Both the position numbers and the translations under genes were made by a program. Below are positions 6,323 through 15,800 of a stretch of 50,657 nt of DNA, in pieces. The DNA is from Bacteroidota bacterium. GTDB lineage: Bacteria; Bacteroidota; Bacteroidia; Bacteroidales; GCA-2748055. The notes under the pieces were generated by a model that had not been told where the DNA came from, did not search any database, and was given only the letters and a program-made list of their open reading frames with translations. The stretch lies in contig JAHEEC010000022.1 in the NCBI GenBank assembly GCA_024640885.1, positions 1 to 50,657 on the forward strand. The letters run 5' to 3'. The first letter of the stretch is position 1, and each line of letters begins with the position of its first letter.

Positions 6323-8509
6323 ATGCCACCATTCCCTTTCTACAAACAGCTTGATGCAATGGATTGCGGTCCCACCTGTCTGAGAATGGTGGCACGCCAT
6401 TATGGAAAACACTTCACGCTCCAGACCCTCAGGGAAAAGTCCCATTTAAGCCGGGAGGGCGTTTCAATGCTGGGTATTGCCAAAGCCGCAGAGGAGATCG
6501 GGATGCAAACCATGGGGGTATCCCTCTCCTGGGAACGCCTGCGAACCGAAGCACCCCTTCCCGTCATCGTTCACTGGAAACAGAACCACTTCGTTGTGGT
6601 CCACCGGATAAGGAGGGACAAGGTGTTTGTGGCTGATCCAGGATTTGGCCATACGGTCTATTCACGAGAGGAGTTTCTCAAAGGCTGGATCAGCATGCGG
6701 GAAGACGGTGAAGCCAAAGGAAGTGTTTTGCTGCTCCAGCCCACACCTGACTTTTTGAACCAGGAAGACGAACCTGTAAAAAAAACGGGCTTCAGCTACC
6801 TCTTCCGCTACCTCGCCCCTTACAAGAGATACGTTTACCATCTGCTGCTGGGAGTGATCCTTGGCAGCATCATCCAGTTCCTGCTCCCCTTCCTTTTCCA
6901 GTCCATGGTCGACTTCGGGATCACGAACCAGGATCTTCCATTCATTTACCTGATCCTGCTGTTCCAGTTTGTGCTGATCCTTTCCCAGATGGGCATTGAC
7001 TTCATCCGAAGATGGATCCTCCTGCACCTGAGCACCAGGATCAATATTTCACTGATCTCCGATTTCCTGGTGAAACTGATGAAGCTTCCAGTCGGATTTT
7101 TTGAAACAAAGCTTACGGGGGATATCCTTCAGCGGATCGGGGATCACAGGAGAATTGAATCCTTTCTGACCACCTCCTCCCTCACCATTCTTTTTTCCAT
7201 GGTGAACCTGTTGGTTTTTGCGATTATCCTGGCCATATACAGCATCAAGATCCTGATCATTTTCCTGGCTGGTGCCCTGCTCTATTTTCTCTGGATCTTC
7301 ATATTTATGAAACGAAGGAGGTCACTGGACCATAAGTATTTCTCCAAGATGGCCGAGAATCAGAGTAAACTGATCCAGATCATCCACGGGATCAGGGAGA
7401 TCAAGCTCAACAATGCCCAGCGCCTCAACCAGTGGGAATGGAAAGATATTCAGGCAGGATTGTTCAGGGTGAATATGAAAAGCATGTCACTGAATCAATA
7501 CCAGGAAGCCGGAGGGGTCTTTATCAATGAAACCAAAAATATCCTCATCAATGTGACAGCTGCCATCGCAGTTCTGCACGGGAATTTAACCCTGGGTACC
7601 CTGCTGGCCATCAGTTATATCCTGGGGCAGTTGAACGGTCCAATCGAGCAGATGATCTCCTTTTTTCACCGGGCACAGGATGCAAAGATCAGTCTTGAGC
7701 GCCTTGGAGAGATCCACGATACAGAAGATGAGTACCAGAGGGAAACCGGGGTTACCATGCTTCCTGTCATTGACCGTGTGACCGTAAGCAATCTTGAATT
7801 CGCCTACCCGGGAGCCATCGCAAGGAACGTACTGGAAGATATCCACATGACCCTCAGGAAGGATACGGTAACCGCGATCGTTGGGGTGAGTGGCAGCGGC
7901 AAAACTACCCTTGTGAAATTGTTGCTGGGTTTTTATACCCCGGCCAAAGGTGAGATCAGGGTGGGTGACATGAATATACAGATGATGTCGCCCGATCTCT
8001 GGCGCGGGGAGTGTGGAGTTGTCATGCAGGATGGGTACATATTCTCGGATACAATTGCTAAAAACATTGCATTGGGGGAACAGGAAATTAAACCGGATCA
8101 GATGTTATATGCTGCACGGATGGCCTGTATTGATGACTTCATTGACCAGTTGCCCCTTGGATATAACACCCGGATAGGACAGGAGGGGCTGACCCTCAGC
8201 GGTGGTGAACAACAGCGCATCCTGATTGCCAGGGCCATCTATAAGAACCCTCATTTTCTCTTCCTTGATGAGGGGACCAGTGCCCTGGATGCCAACAACG
8301 AAAAAAGGATCATGGAAAACCTCCAGCTTGTGTTCAAGGGAAAGACGGTGGTCATTGTGGCCCACCGCCTGAGTACCGTCAAGAATGCCGATCAGATCGT
8401 CGTACTTGACCACGGCAGGATCGTTGAGGAGGGCAAACACAATGCCCTGATTGCAAAAAAAGGACACTATTTTAACCTGGTGCGTAACCAGCTTGAATTG
8501 GGCAACTAG
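6323..8509 (+). CDS. C39-peptidase-containing ABC exporter
   Basis: Bacteriocin-type exporter that cleaves a double-glycine leader from a peptide and pumps it across the inner membrane. 728 residues from the ATG at 6323; a GTG at 6311 is the alternative, but family proteins begin close to the FYKQLDAMDCG motif. Domain 1 (about 1-135) is peptidase C39 with catalytic C15 (MDCGPTC), H89 (NHFVVVH) and D105 (VADPGFG), all present. Domain 2 (about 160-440) is the ABC transmembrane domain. Domain 3 is the ATPase, with Walker A GVSGSGKTT near 520, signature LSGGEQQR near 626, Walker B FLFLDEGTS and H-loop VAHRLST. It lies 32 bp after the anti-sigma-like gene. No HlyD-type adaptor and no obvious precursor peptide gene lie beside it, so the cargo is encoded elsewhere or unrecognised. 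Its stop is 2 bp from that of the convergent GH97 gene. Confidence 0.92.
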   Translation: MPPFPFYKQLDAMDCGPTCLRMVARHYGKHFTLQTLREKSHLSREGVSMLGIAKAAEEIGMQTMGVSLSWERLRTEAPLPVIVHWKQNHFVVVHRIRRDKVFVADPGFGHTVYSREEFLKGWISMREDGEAKGSVLLLQPTPDFLNQEDEPVKKTGFSYLFRYLAPYKRYVYHLLLGVILGSIIQFLLPFLFQSMVDFGITNQDLPFIYLILLFQFVLILSQMGIDFIRRWILLHLSTRINISLISDFLVKLMKLPVGFFETKLTGDILQRIGDHRRIESFLTTSSLTILFSMVNLLVFAIILAIYSIKILIIFLAGALLYFLWIFIFMKRRRSLDHKYFSKMAENQSKLIQIIHGIREIKLNNAQRLNQWEWKDIQAGLFRVNMKSMSLNQYQEAGGVFINETKNILINVTAAIAVLHGNLTLGTLLAISYILGQLNGPIEQMISFFHRAQDAKISLERLGEIHDTEDEYQRETGVTMLPVIDRVTVSNLEFAYPGAIARNVLEDIHMTLRKDTVTAIVGVSGSGKTTLVKLLLGFYTPAKGEIRVGDMNIQMMSPDLWRGECGVVMQDGYIFSDTIAKNIALGEQEIKPDQMLYAARMACIDDFIDQLPLGYNTRIGQEGLTLSGGEQQRILIARAIYKNPHFLFLDEGTSALDANNEKRIMENLQLVFKGKTVVIVAHRLSTVKNADQIVVLDHGRIVEEGKHNALIAKKGHYFNLVRNQLELGN

Positions 8510-8511
8510 AC

Positions 8512-10509
8512 CTATTCAGATGCGGGGGATCCCGGTTCCAGGATCATTACAAATCCACCTCCCCGTTCCATCTTCAGGGAGACAGGATCTCCGGCGGTCA
8601 CCTCATAGGACTCCTTTTCCAGGTGGCCAGGATTCAGGTCCGAATCATCCGCATCCCGCCAAAGGGTTAGGGTATAGATCCCTTCTTCAAGAAAATTGAG
8701 GTGGAACTCCGCTTCCCTTGATTCCTCTCCCGTCATCCCCCCCACAAACCATTGGTCGCCGCTACGTCTCGCCATGAGTATATCCTCACCCGGGTAGCCA
8801 CCAATGTACCGGGTCTCACTCCAGGTGGAAGGAACCAGTTTTAAAAAATCAGAGCCGGGCTGGCCCCTGTAATTAAAGGGGGAATCGCAGATAACCATGA
8901 AGGCACTTTCATACACCACCGTCATGGCCAGCTGATGGCAACGGGTTCCCATCACATAAGGATTGGGGGAATCGCCACCCGCCACCACAAAATCCTCCTG
9001 CCGGATGTGATTGAATCCACCGGGGGTAAAGTCCATTTCACCCAGCAGACCACGGGTATAGGGAAGCACTACAGTGTGGCGGGGTGTGATCAGATCCGAC
9101 CATTTGGTATACTCGTTCCCCAGCACCCCTTCTCTTGTAATCATGTTGGGAAGGGTCCTTGAAACACCGGTGGGTTTATAGGCCCCGTGAAAATCAATTA
9201 CCAGGTGATGCCGGGCTGCCTTGCGGGCCACTTCCTGGTACCAGTTCACCATGTCCTGGTCATCACAGTCCATAAAATCCACCTTGATCCCTGCCGCTCC
9301 CCAGGATTCATAAAGTGCAAGGGCCTCATCCATCTGCCTGTCCAGATGGTCAGACAGCACCCAGAGAATGATCTTCACGTCACGCGCTTCGGCATAGGAG
9401 ATGATGCCCTTGATATCCACGGCATCGATGGGGGTCGTTATGTCGGCATCCGGATCCGGTTCTCCGTCCACAAATACATTTCCATACCAGGTCCAGTCCA
9501 CAATCATATACTCCCAGTCCATCTCATCGGCCAGATCCACAAAATATTTCATGGTGGCAGTATTCATTCCCAGTTCAAACCCAGCATCTGGCCCATAATC
9601 GCCTGACCACCATCGATCCCATGCAGATAAGCCAGGTCTGATCCAGCTCACATCTGCATATTCCGCCGGTTCGTTCAGGTTGGCGATCATGTTGGATTCA
9701 ATCAGGTCCCCGGGGTCATTTCCCACCATGATCACCCGCCAGGGTGATTCAGCCGGAGATTTACCTGCCACTTTTACCGCAGGTTCCCGTTTCAGGGAGG
9801 CAAGTGAGGATATCATTTTCCCGGGGATTGAATCATCTGCAATGAAATAGAGGCCGGCCCAATCAGTGAGGTCCGCTTCAGTGATCAGCAACCACCCGGT
9901 TTCCTGAACTTCAACCAGCAAGGGACATCCCACCAGCTCGTCTTCCCCTATCTCGCCCAGGGGCCTTTTATCGTAAGTGTGTTCCTGACTGGAGTAATAC
10001 GATCCGTGGTTGGTGGCCCAGGCCATATGATCCGCCCCCAGGTTAAATTCGGTCCGTTCGCCGGTCAGCTTAAATTCTCCAAAACCTGAGTCTTCCCTGA
10101 AGATATACCTGAAAGCGATCCCATCATTAAAGATCCGGACGACCCATTCTATGGTCCTGCCCTCCCCTTTCTTTTCACTTAAACGAATCCGGTATTCATT
10201 GTAATGATTCCTTGCCTCTCCGGTCTTTCCCCATAAAGGGTGCCAGGTTTCGTCCACCTGGCGATCCGATACCAGCTTCATTTCCAATCCCCTCCCAAAA
10301 GGATCCTGCTCCAGGAATTCAAGGTGGACGCTTGAGGGAAGCACCACCGGTTGAGAATCCTTGAACACACTGTAATTGAATGACTGTTCTCCATCAAGTC
10401 CCACCGAAACCCGGATATGACCGTCAGGTGAAACCAGGTTCGGGGAAGGATCGCTGCAACCTATAAGGAAAACCAGCAGAATCATTTGAATAGGGATGCT
10501 TCGGATCAT
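8512..10509 (-). CDS. Glycoside hydrolase family 97 lipoprotein (alpha-glucosidase/alpha-galactosidase)
   Basis: Surface or periplasmic alpha-glycosidase of the SusB family. 665 residues. The signal peptide ends in lipobox LIGC with C18. The N-terminal beta-sandwich begins SPDGHIRVSVGLDG. The central TIM barrel contains the GH97 signatures WDRWWSGDYGPDAGF, MIVDWTWYG and GIKVDFMD (aspartates D411 and D414), then NMITREGVLGNE with E460 and E466. A C-terminal beta domain begins about residue 575. GH97 contains inverting glucoamylase-like SusB enzymes and retaining alpha-galactosidases. An aspartate nucleophile in the VDFM region is a trait of the retaining branch, so alpha-galactosidase is favoured, tentatively. 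It is a single gene, divergent from yciH and not beside a SusC/D pair. Confidence 0.9.
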   Translation of the reverse strand: MIRSIPIQMILLVFLIGCSDPSPNLVSPDGHIRVSVGLDGEQSFNYSVFKDSQPVVLPSSVHLEFLEQDPFGRGLEMKLVSDRQVDETWHPLWGKTGEARNHYNEYRIRLSEKKGEGRTIEWVVRIFNDGIAFRYIFREDSGFGEFKLTGERTEFNLGADHMAWATNHGSYYSSQEHTYDKRPLGEIGEDELVGCPLLVEVQETGWLLITEADLTDWAGLYFIADDSIPGKMISSLASLKREPAVKVAGKSPAESPWRVIMVGNDPGDLIESNMIANLNEPAEYADVSWIRPGLSAWDRWWSGDYGPDAGFELGMNTATMKYFVDLADEMDWEYMIVDWTWYGNVFVDGEPDPDADITTPIDAVDIKGIISYAEARDVKIILWVLSDHLDRQMDEALALYESWGAAGIKVDFMDCDDQDMVNWYQEVARKAARHHLVIDFHGAYKPTGVSRTLPNMITREGVLGNEYTKWSDLITPRHTVVLPYTRGLLGEMDFTPGGFNHIRQEDFVVAGGDSPNPYVMGTRCHQLAMTVVYESAFMVICDSPFNYRGQPGSDFLKLVPSTWSETRYIGGYPGEDILMARRSGDQWFVGGMTGEESREAEFHLNFLEEGIYTLTLWRDADDSDLNPGHLEKESYEVTAGDPVSLKMERGGGFVMILEPGSPASE

Positions 10510-10588
10510 GTCGAAAAGGTTTTGGGATTAGCTAGGCAAAATAAGGAAATAAATTCAGATATTTAGATTCCAAAACTGTGTGAGGATC

Positions 10589-10933
10589 ATGGAGAACGAT
10601 TGGAAAAAACGGCTTGGAGTGGTCTATTCGACAGATCCCGAATTCAAGTTTGAGTCGGAAGGGTCCGAATTGCGTGAAACCCCTCCTCCCCGCCAGCAGA
10701 AGCTGTATGTCAGGCTGGATCGAAAGAACCGAAAAGGAAAGACCGTGACCCTGATTGAAGGTTTTGTGGGCAGGGATGAGGATTTGAAATCCCTTGCAAA
10801 AGAGCTGAAAAGCAAATGCGGGGTTGGAGGTTCCACAGGGGATGGAGAGATCCTGATCCAGGGTGATTTCAGGGACCGGATCATCAAAATGCTGGAGGAA
10901 AAAGAGTATCAAGTAAAACGTTCAGGTGGCTGA
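10589..10933 (+). CDS. SUI1/YciH-family translation factor homologue
   Basis: 114 residues from the ATG at 10589 (an ATG-like start at 10580 would add three residues). The C-terminal ~75 residues form a SUI1 fold related to eukaryotic initiation factor eIF1: RKGKTVTLIEGFVG, LAKELKSKCGVGGSTGDG, then ILIQGDFRDRIIKMLEEKEY. The CGVGG-x-GEIxIQGD core is diagnostic. In bacteria the family (YciH in E. coli) has been proposed to influence fidelity of initiation or translation under stress; the role in Bacteroidota is not established. The final codons overlap the GTG of the ankyrin gene by 8 bp, suggesting translational coupling, though the products have no evident link. Divergent from the GH97 gene by 79 bp. 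Confidence 0.88.
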   Translation: MENDWKKRLGVVYSTDPEFKFESEGSELRETPPPRQQKLYVRLDRKNRKGKTVTLIEGFVGRDEDLKSLAKELKSKCGVGGSTGDGEILIQGDFRDRIIKMLEEKEYQVKRSGG

Positions 10934-12365
10934 TCAGGTGAACTTCAGAAAAATATTCTGGCCAATGGTCATGATTGCCCTGCTGGGTACACCGGGCCAA
11001 CGTGCGATGGGACAGGAAACGGATCTTTTTTCTCTGAGTGACACCTCATATTTCATCCAGGGGAATGATGACTGGAACCTGGTTGAATCGGTACTCAGGA
11101 AGAACCATTCCAGTCTCCTTTATTTACTGAAGAGGGGTGCCAATCCAAATGCCAGGGCAGAAGGAGGCATGACCGCCCTCATGTTTGCCGCTGAAAGCAA
11201 CGATTCAATTTCGCTCAAGCTCCTGGTGCTGAACGGGGCCGATTTAGAATTAAGCCCGGTGGAAGAGACCACCCCCCTGATCGTGGCTGCGTTGAATCAG
11301 CAGTTCGAAGCGGCCCGCTTCCTCCTCGAGAAGGGAGCCAACCCGGACCACCTGGACGAATATGGAGGAAGCGCGCTGCTCTATGCTTCAGCCCTGAATG
11401 ATTTCAGGATCGCTGATCTGCTTCTCTTCTACGGGGCCTCGGATACCATCAGGGACCCCGATGGCAACAATGCGCTGATGACCGCAGTATTCTTCGGGAA
11501 CCTGGAAACCGCGGATGTGCTCCTGCAGAATCAACTTGTACCCGACGCCACCGATGACCAGAAGAATACTCCTTTGATGATTGCCTCGCAACAGGGAAAT
11601 AAGGAAATGGTGAAACTCCTGCTGGAGTACGGGGCAGGCCTGGAGAGGACCAATTTGAAAAACTATACCCCCCTGGCGCATGCCATCCAGTTCCGGCAGG
11701 ACAGCACGGCAAGGCTCCTGTTGGACAGCGGGGCCAACGCGGACCACCGGATCACTCCCAACCGGAACCTTTATGACCTCGCGGCCCAGCAAAACCAGAA
11801 AGAGATCCTTTCGATGCTCAAAAAGAGTGGAGCTGGTCCTGTGCCCCGGCCGGATTTTTCGGAATATAACCTGGGATGGGGCAACTCCTTTGGCAATGAT
11901 GAACACATGATGCAGGCCAGGTTTTCATGGGTGGACAGGAAATTTGGTTTTTTTGCGGAGACAGGATTTGATTTCAGGATCGGCTACCGCAAAGTACAAC
12001 TGGCCGAAAACAGCTCCCTGATATACCAGTACAGGGAGTACAGGTGGGGATGGGCCCATGGGGCGGGGAAGTATTTCAGGGTAATTCATGATAAGGGAGG
12101 GATTGATTATGGCGTATATTGCGGACTCTACGGGCTGCTTTCCTTCCCGAGTTACCGTGGGATCAGGGATAATCCACCTCCCCGTTACAGCCTCGTGCCG
12201 GCTGCAGGGGTGTACCTGAAGGGAAGAATGGCAGGGTTAAAGGCCGGGGTGGACAGGTATCACTTTGGAACCCTGGATGAAGGTCCCTGGAAGTTGAACA
12301 TTACCATCTTTATCAGATTCTCAAACCAGTACAAAGCAAGTGTTTACAAAGAGATCCAATATTAA
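10926..12365 (+). CDS. Exported ankyrin-repeat protein with a barrel-like C-terminal domain
   Basis: 479 residues from a GTG at 10926, overlapping yciH by 8 bp (a later ATG at 10965 is possible). The N-terminus is signal-peptide-like: basic NFRK, hydrophobic MVMIALLG, then AMGQETD. About eight ankyrin repeats follow between residues 50 and 300, with the usual TPL or TAL openings, GAN/GAD loops and LLLExGA helices (for example ALMFAAESNDSISLKLLVLNGAD). The last ~170 residues change character to Gly/Tyr/Arg-rich beta strands such as FGFFAETGFDFRIGYRKVQ and YGVYCGLYGLLSFPSYRG, with a strand ending in ITIFIRFS, like an outer-membrane barrel or barrel-like module. So it may display an ankyrin domain in the periplasm anchored at the outer membrane. 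The downstream small exported gene overlaps its end by 26 bp. Confidence 0.78.
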   Translation: MADQVNFRKIFWPMVMIALLGTPGQRAMGQETDLFSLSDTSYFIQGNDDWNLVESVLRKNHSSLLYLLKRGANPNARAEGGMTALMFAAESNDSISLKLLVLNGADLELSPVEETTPLIVAALNQQFEAARFLLEKGANPDHLDEYGGSALLYASALNDFRIADLLLFYGASDTIRDPDGNNALMTAVFFGNLETADVLLQNQLVPDATDDQKNTPLMIASQQGNKEMVKLLLEYGAGLERTNLKNYTPLAHAIQFRQDSTARLLLDSGANADHRITPNRNLYDLAAQQNQKEILSMLKKSGAGPVPRPDFSEYNLGWGNSFGNDEHMMQARFSWVDRKFGFFAETGFDFRIGYRKVQLAENSSLIYQYREYRWGWAHGAGKYFRVIHDKGGIDYGVYCGLYGLLSFPSYRGIRDNPPPRYSLVPAAGVYLKGRMAGLKAGVDRYHFGTLDEGPWKLNITIFIRFSNQYKASVYKEIQY

Positions 12366-12801
12366 AGTCCGTTCCGGATGGGTTCCCGCTGCCATAATCA
12401 CAAGCGTGTTGCTGGCCTGGGCAAACTTTTCCGGTTGTGAGCCGGAGGATTGGATGCCCGAGATAAGCTGTTCCGATTGCTACGGCTTTGAACCAGACAG
12501 TGCAAAACTGATCATCAGGCTGACTATTAATGGAACCTACGATTCGGTCCCCCTTGTGTTCTACAGGGGGGAATACGAGGAGGGTATTATTGACTGGGTG
12601 GATACAGCCACCACCGAAGAATTCTATCTGTATTCGGAGATCGGGGCCGAATACACCGTAAAGGCCACCTACACTTCGGGTGGCAGGACCATAGAAGCAT
12701 TTGATTCCGATAAAATGCATCTGTACGATGGGGCCGCAGAATGCGGATCTCCCTGCTACGTTGTAAAGGGCGGTATATTCGATGTAAAGCTGATCGAATA
12801 G
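12340..12801 (+). CDS. Small exported, probably lipid-anchored protein, unknown function
   Basis: 153 residues from a GTG at 12340, inside the last codons of the ankyrin gene (26-bp overlap). The N-terminus is basic (FTKRSNIKVR) with a hydrophobic stretch AAIITSVLLAWANFSGC; the cysteine after FSG could be a lipidation site, although the lipobox is weak. The mature part has the pair CSDC and later CGSPC, so four more cysteines that could form disulfides, within a beta-rich, acidic domain. I do not recognise a family. Overlap with the ankyrin gene suggests the two products act together at the cell envelope. Confidence 0.6.
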   Translation: MFTKRSNIKVRSGWVPAAIITSVLLAWANFSGCEPEDWMPEISCSDCYGFEPDSAKLIIRLTINGTYDSVPLVFYRGEYEEGIIDWVDTATTEEFYLYSEIGAEYTVKATYTSGGRTIEAFDSDKMHLYDGAAECGSPCYVVKGGIFDVKLIE

Positions 12802-12899
12802 GGTTGGCACTTGGATTATGCTGCGGAATCATGGATGGTGGAAAAAAAGATTTTTATCTTGGGGGCATAACCATATATTTTCGATATTTTAGGAGGTTA

Positions 12900-15800
12900 A
12901 TGGCACCACCCTTGGCTATGCTGAAAACAACTTACATAGCTTTTTTTCTGACCTTTCTGGTTTCCGGGAGCATGCTTGCCCAACCTAATAAGACCGGGGT
13001 TCCCATTGTGACCAACTACGATTATTCCATCACGGGAGGAAGTGAGCAAAACTATTGCATTACACAGGACCTGAGGGGAGTGGTTTACGTGGGAAACAAT
13101 GACAAGGGGGTACTTGAATATGACGGGGTTGAGTGGCGCACCATTCAGGTGCCCAATGATCCCGAGGTCAGATCAATTGTGACCGGGGAGAATGGTGTGG
13201 TCTACGTGGGGGCCGAATCTGAATTTGGGTACCTCTCCCCGGACGAGCGTGGAAATTTGCATTACATTTCTCTCTCGGACACCATTAACCAGGACAGGAA
13301 TCCTTTTTCAGGTGTCTGGAATACCTACTTCGTGAACGGAAAGGTCTATTTCTGCACCTTTGCCAGGATATATGAGTACGATCCTCTCCTGGACAGCCTT
13401 GGGTTCATTGATCTCACACCCTATGCATACTATGCATATTTCATTGACACTACCCTCTTCCTCTCTGATTACGGGGAGGGGTTGATGCAATTCAGCTTCG
13501 ACAGGTTCGTTCCGGTGAAAGGGGGCCACTTTTTCAAGGAAATGGTGATCAGCGGTATACTAAAGTATGATGAGACGAGATTGCTCATCAGCACCTATCT
13601 CAATGGCCTTTTCTTATATAACCTTGCTGCGGGCGAGGTCGAGGGTTCCTTTGTAGACCCGGGTCTGGACGAATTCTTCAAGAATGAGCAGATCCTTAAT
13701 CTTCATTCACTGGACGAGGAATTTGCGGTGGCCACAAGGCTCAAGGGGCTGGTGATCCTGGACAGGAACGGGGAGGCCAAAGAGATCATAACGAAAAAAG
13801 AAAGCCTCATTGATGAGACCATTCCCGGTATCTATTCCGATGGCCTTCATCAAAAGTCGGGACCCGTTTGGATTGCAAACTGGAGGGGGGTCAGTAAACT
13901 GGAGATTCACAATCCCTTCAGGGTTTTCAGGGAAGAATCGGGTTTTGAAGGATTCATCACAGATATCGCTGAGTTCAATGGGACCCTGTTTATTTCGACC
14001 ACCAGCGGACTCTTCTTTAAAAGATCCTCTTCAACCTCCACGGGGTTTGAACCAGTGCCAGGCATCAAGGAGGATATTCGCCAACTTCACATATTCAATC
14101 CCAGGAGGGGCGTTCAACTCCTGCTCGCCACCTCAGATTCCAAGATCTCTGTGATCGACGAGCGCATGGGTGTTACCGATCTCAAGGACCATGTGATCAA
14201 TCTCCCCGGGGACCAGGGATCTTCAACAGATTATGCAGGCGAAGAACTGGTCCTGGATCCAAAACAGCCCGATGTGATCTACACGGGTATCAATGAAATA
14301 GTGGGGTTACAATATACCAGGAGCGGCTGGAGGGAGATCGGCAGGGTGAAGAATCTGCCACAGGAGGAAAAGCTGCAAATGGAAATCGACAAGTATGGCT
14401 ACCTGTGGACCTCTACCCCGCGACGGATCATGCGCCTGGATATTTCCCTGAAGAATGCCGCAACCATAAAGTCCCTGCTCATGGAAAACGGATTACCTGC
14501 CAGTGAAAAGAACCGGGTTTTCCTGGATCCCATGACCCTGGAGGTCCTCCTGGGCACACTGGATGGGTTCTACCGCTACAACTACTTCAGGGACACTGTA
14601 TACCGGGATACGCTCTACAACAGGATACTTCCGCCAGGAAAGAACCTGATCCATGCGTTCCATGAGGACCAGGACGGGGATTATTGGATCTCTTTCGAAA
14701 ATGAGTACACGGGATGGACAGAAATTGCTGCCAGGAGGACCGGGGACTGGGTCGAGGCAATCAGGGGCAAATCCTTCCAGCGCTTGCCCAGGGTATCCAC
14801 CGATGTATTTTACGGTGACAATGCCCAGGGGGTATGGTTCGGTAAATCCAATGAACTTTACCATTTTGACAAATCCTTTTTCCGGAATGACTCCGTAGCC
14901 TTCATCTCCCTTATCAGGAACGTTACCATCAAGAATAATGAGATTCTTTTCAATGGCACCAATTTTAGGGAGAATGGCCGGGGAGGGTATTTGATCCAGA
15001 ATTACCAGGATGAGACCACCCAACCCCACATCAAATACAGGAACAATGACATCGCTTTCAGCTGGGCCGCTCCCTATTTCGAGGAGGAGGAGGAAACCAG
15101 ATTCAGTTATATGCTCGAGGGTTTTGATGAAGACTGGTCAGCCTGGAACAGGGCATCCTACAAGGACTTCACCAACCTCAGGTATGGTCCATATACCATG
15201 CATGTGAAGGCTATGAACGTATATGGGGTGGAGAGCATTCCCGCTACATATTCATTCACCATCTACAGACCATGGTATGCGACCTACGGCGCGATCCTGG
15301 GATATCTCATCCTTTCCGGATTGCTGGTTTTTCTCCTTGTCAAACTCTATACACGCCGTCTCAAGCTGGAGAATATCAGGCTGGAAGGGATCATCGAGGA
15401 GCGCACCGCCGAAATCAGGAAACAAAAGGAGGAACTCACCGACAGCATTGAATATGCCAGCAGGATCCAGCGTGCCCTTTTGCCTCCTAGGAAGCTCATG
15501 GATGAACAGGGTTTGGAACACTTCATCCTGTTCCGGCCGCGGGATATTGTGAGCGGTGATTTTTACTGGATGGGAATGAAAAATGGGAGGTTGCTGATCG
15601 TAGCTGCCGACTGCACAGGTCATGGGGTTCCGGGGGCCTTTATGAGCATGTTGGGAATGACATTCCTGGATGAGATCGTGATCAAGGCAGAAATCACCAG
15701 TACGGATGAGATCCTGGAGCAATTGCGGCAACATGTGATCACTTCCCTGAGACAATCAGGAAAAAGCATCGAGGAATCGACCAAGGATGGCATGGACCTC

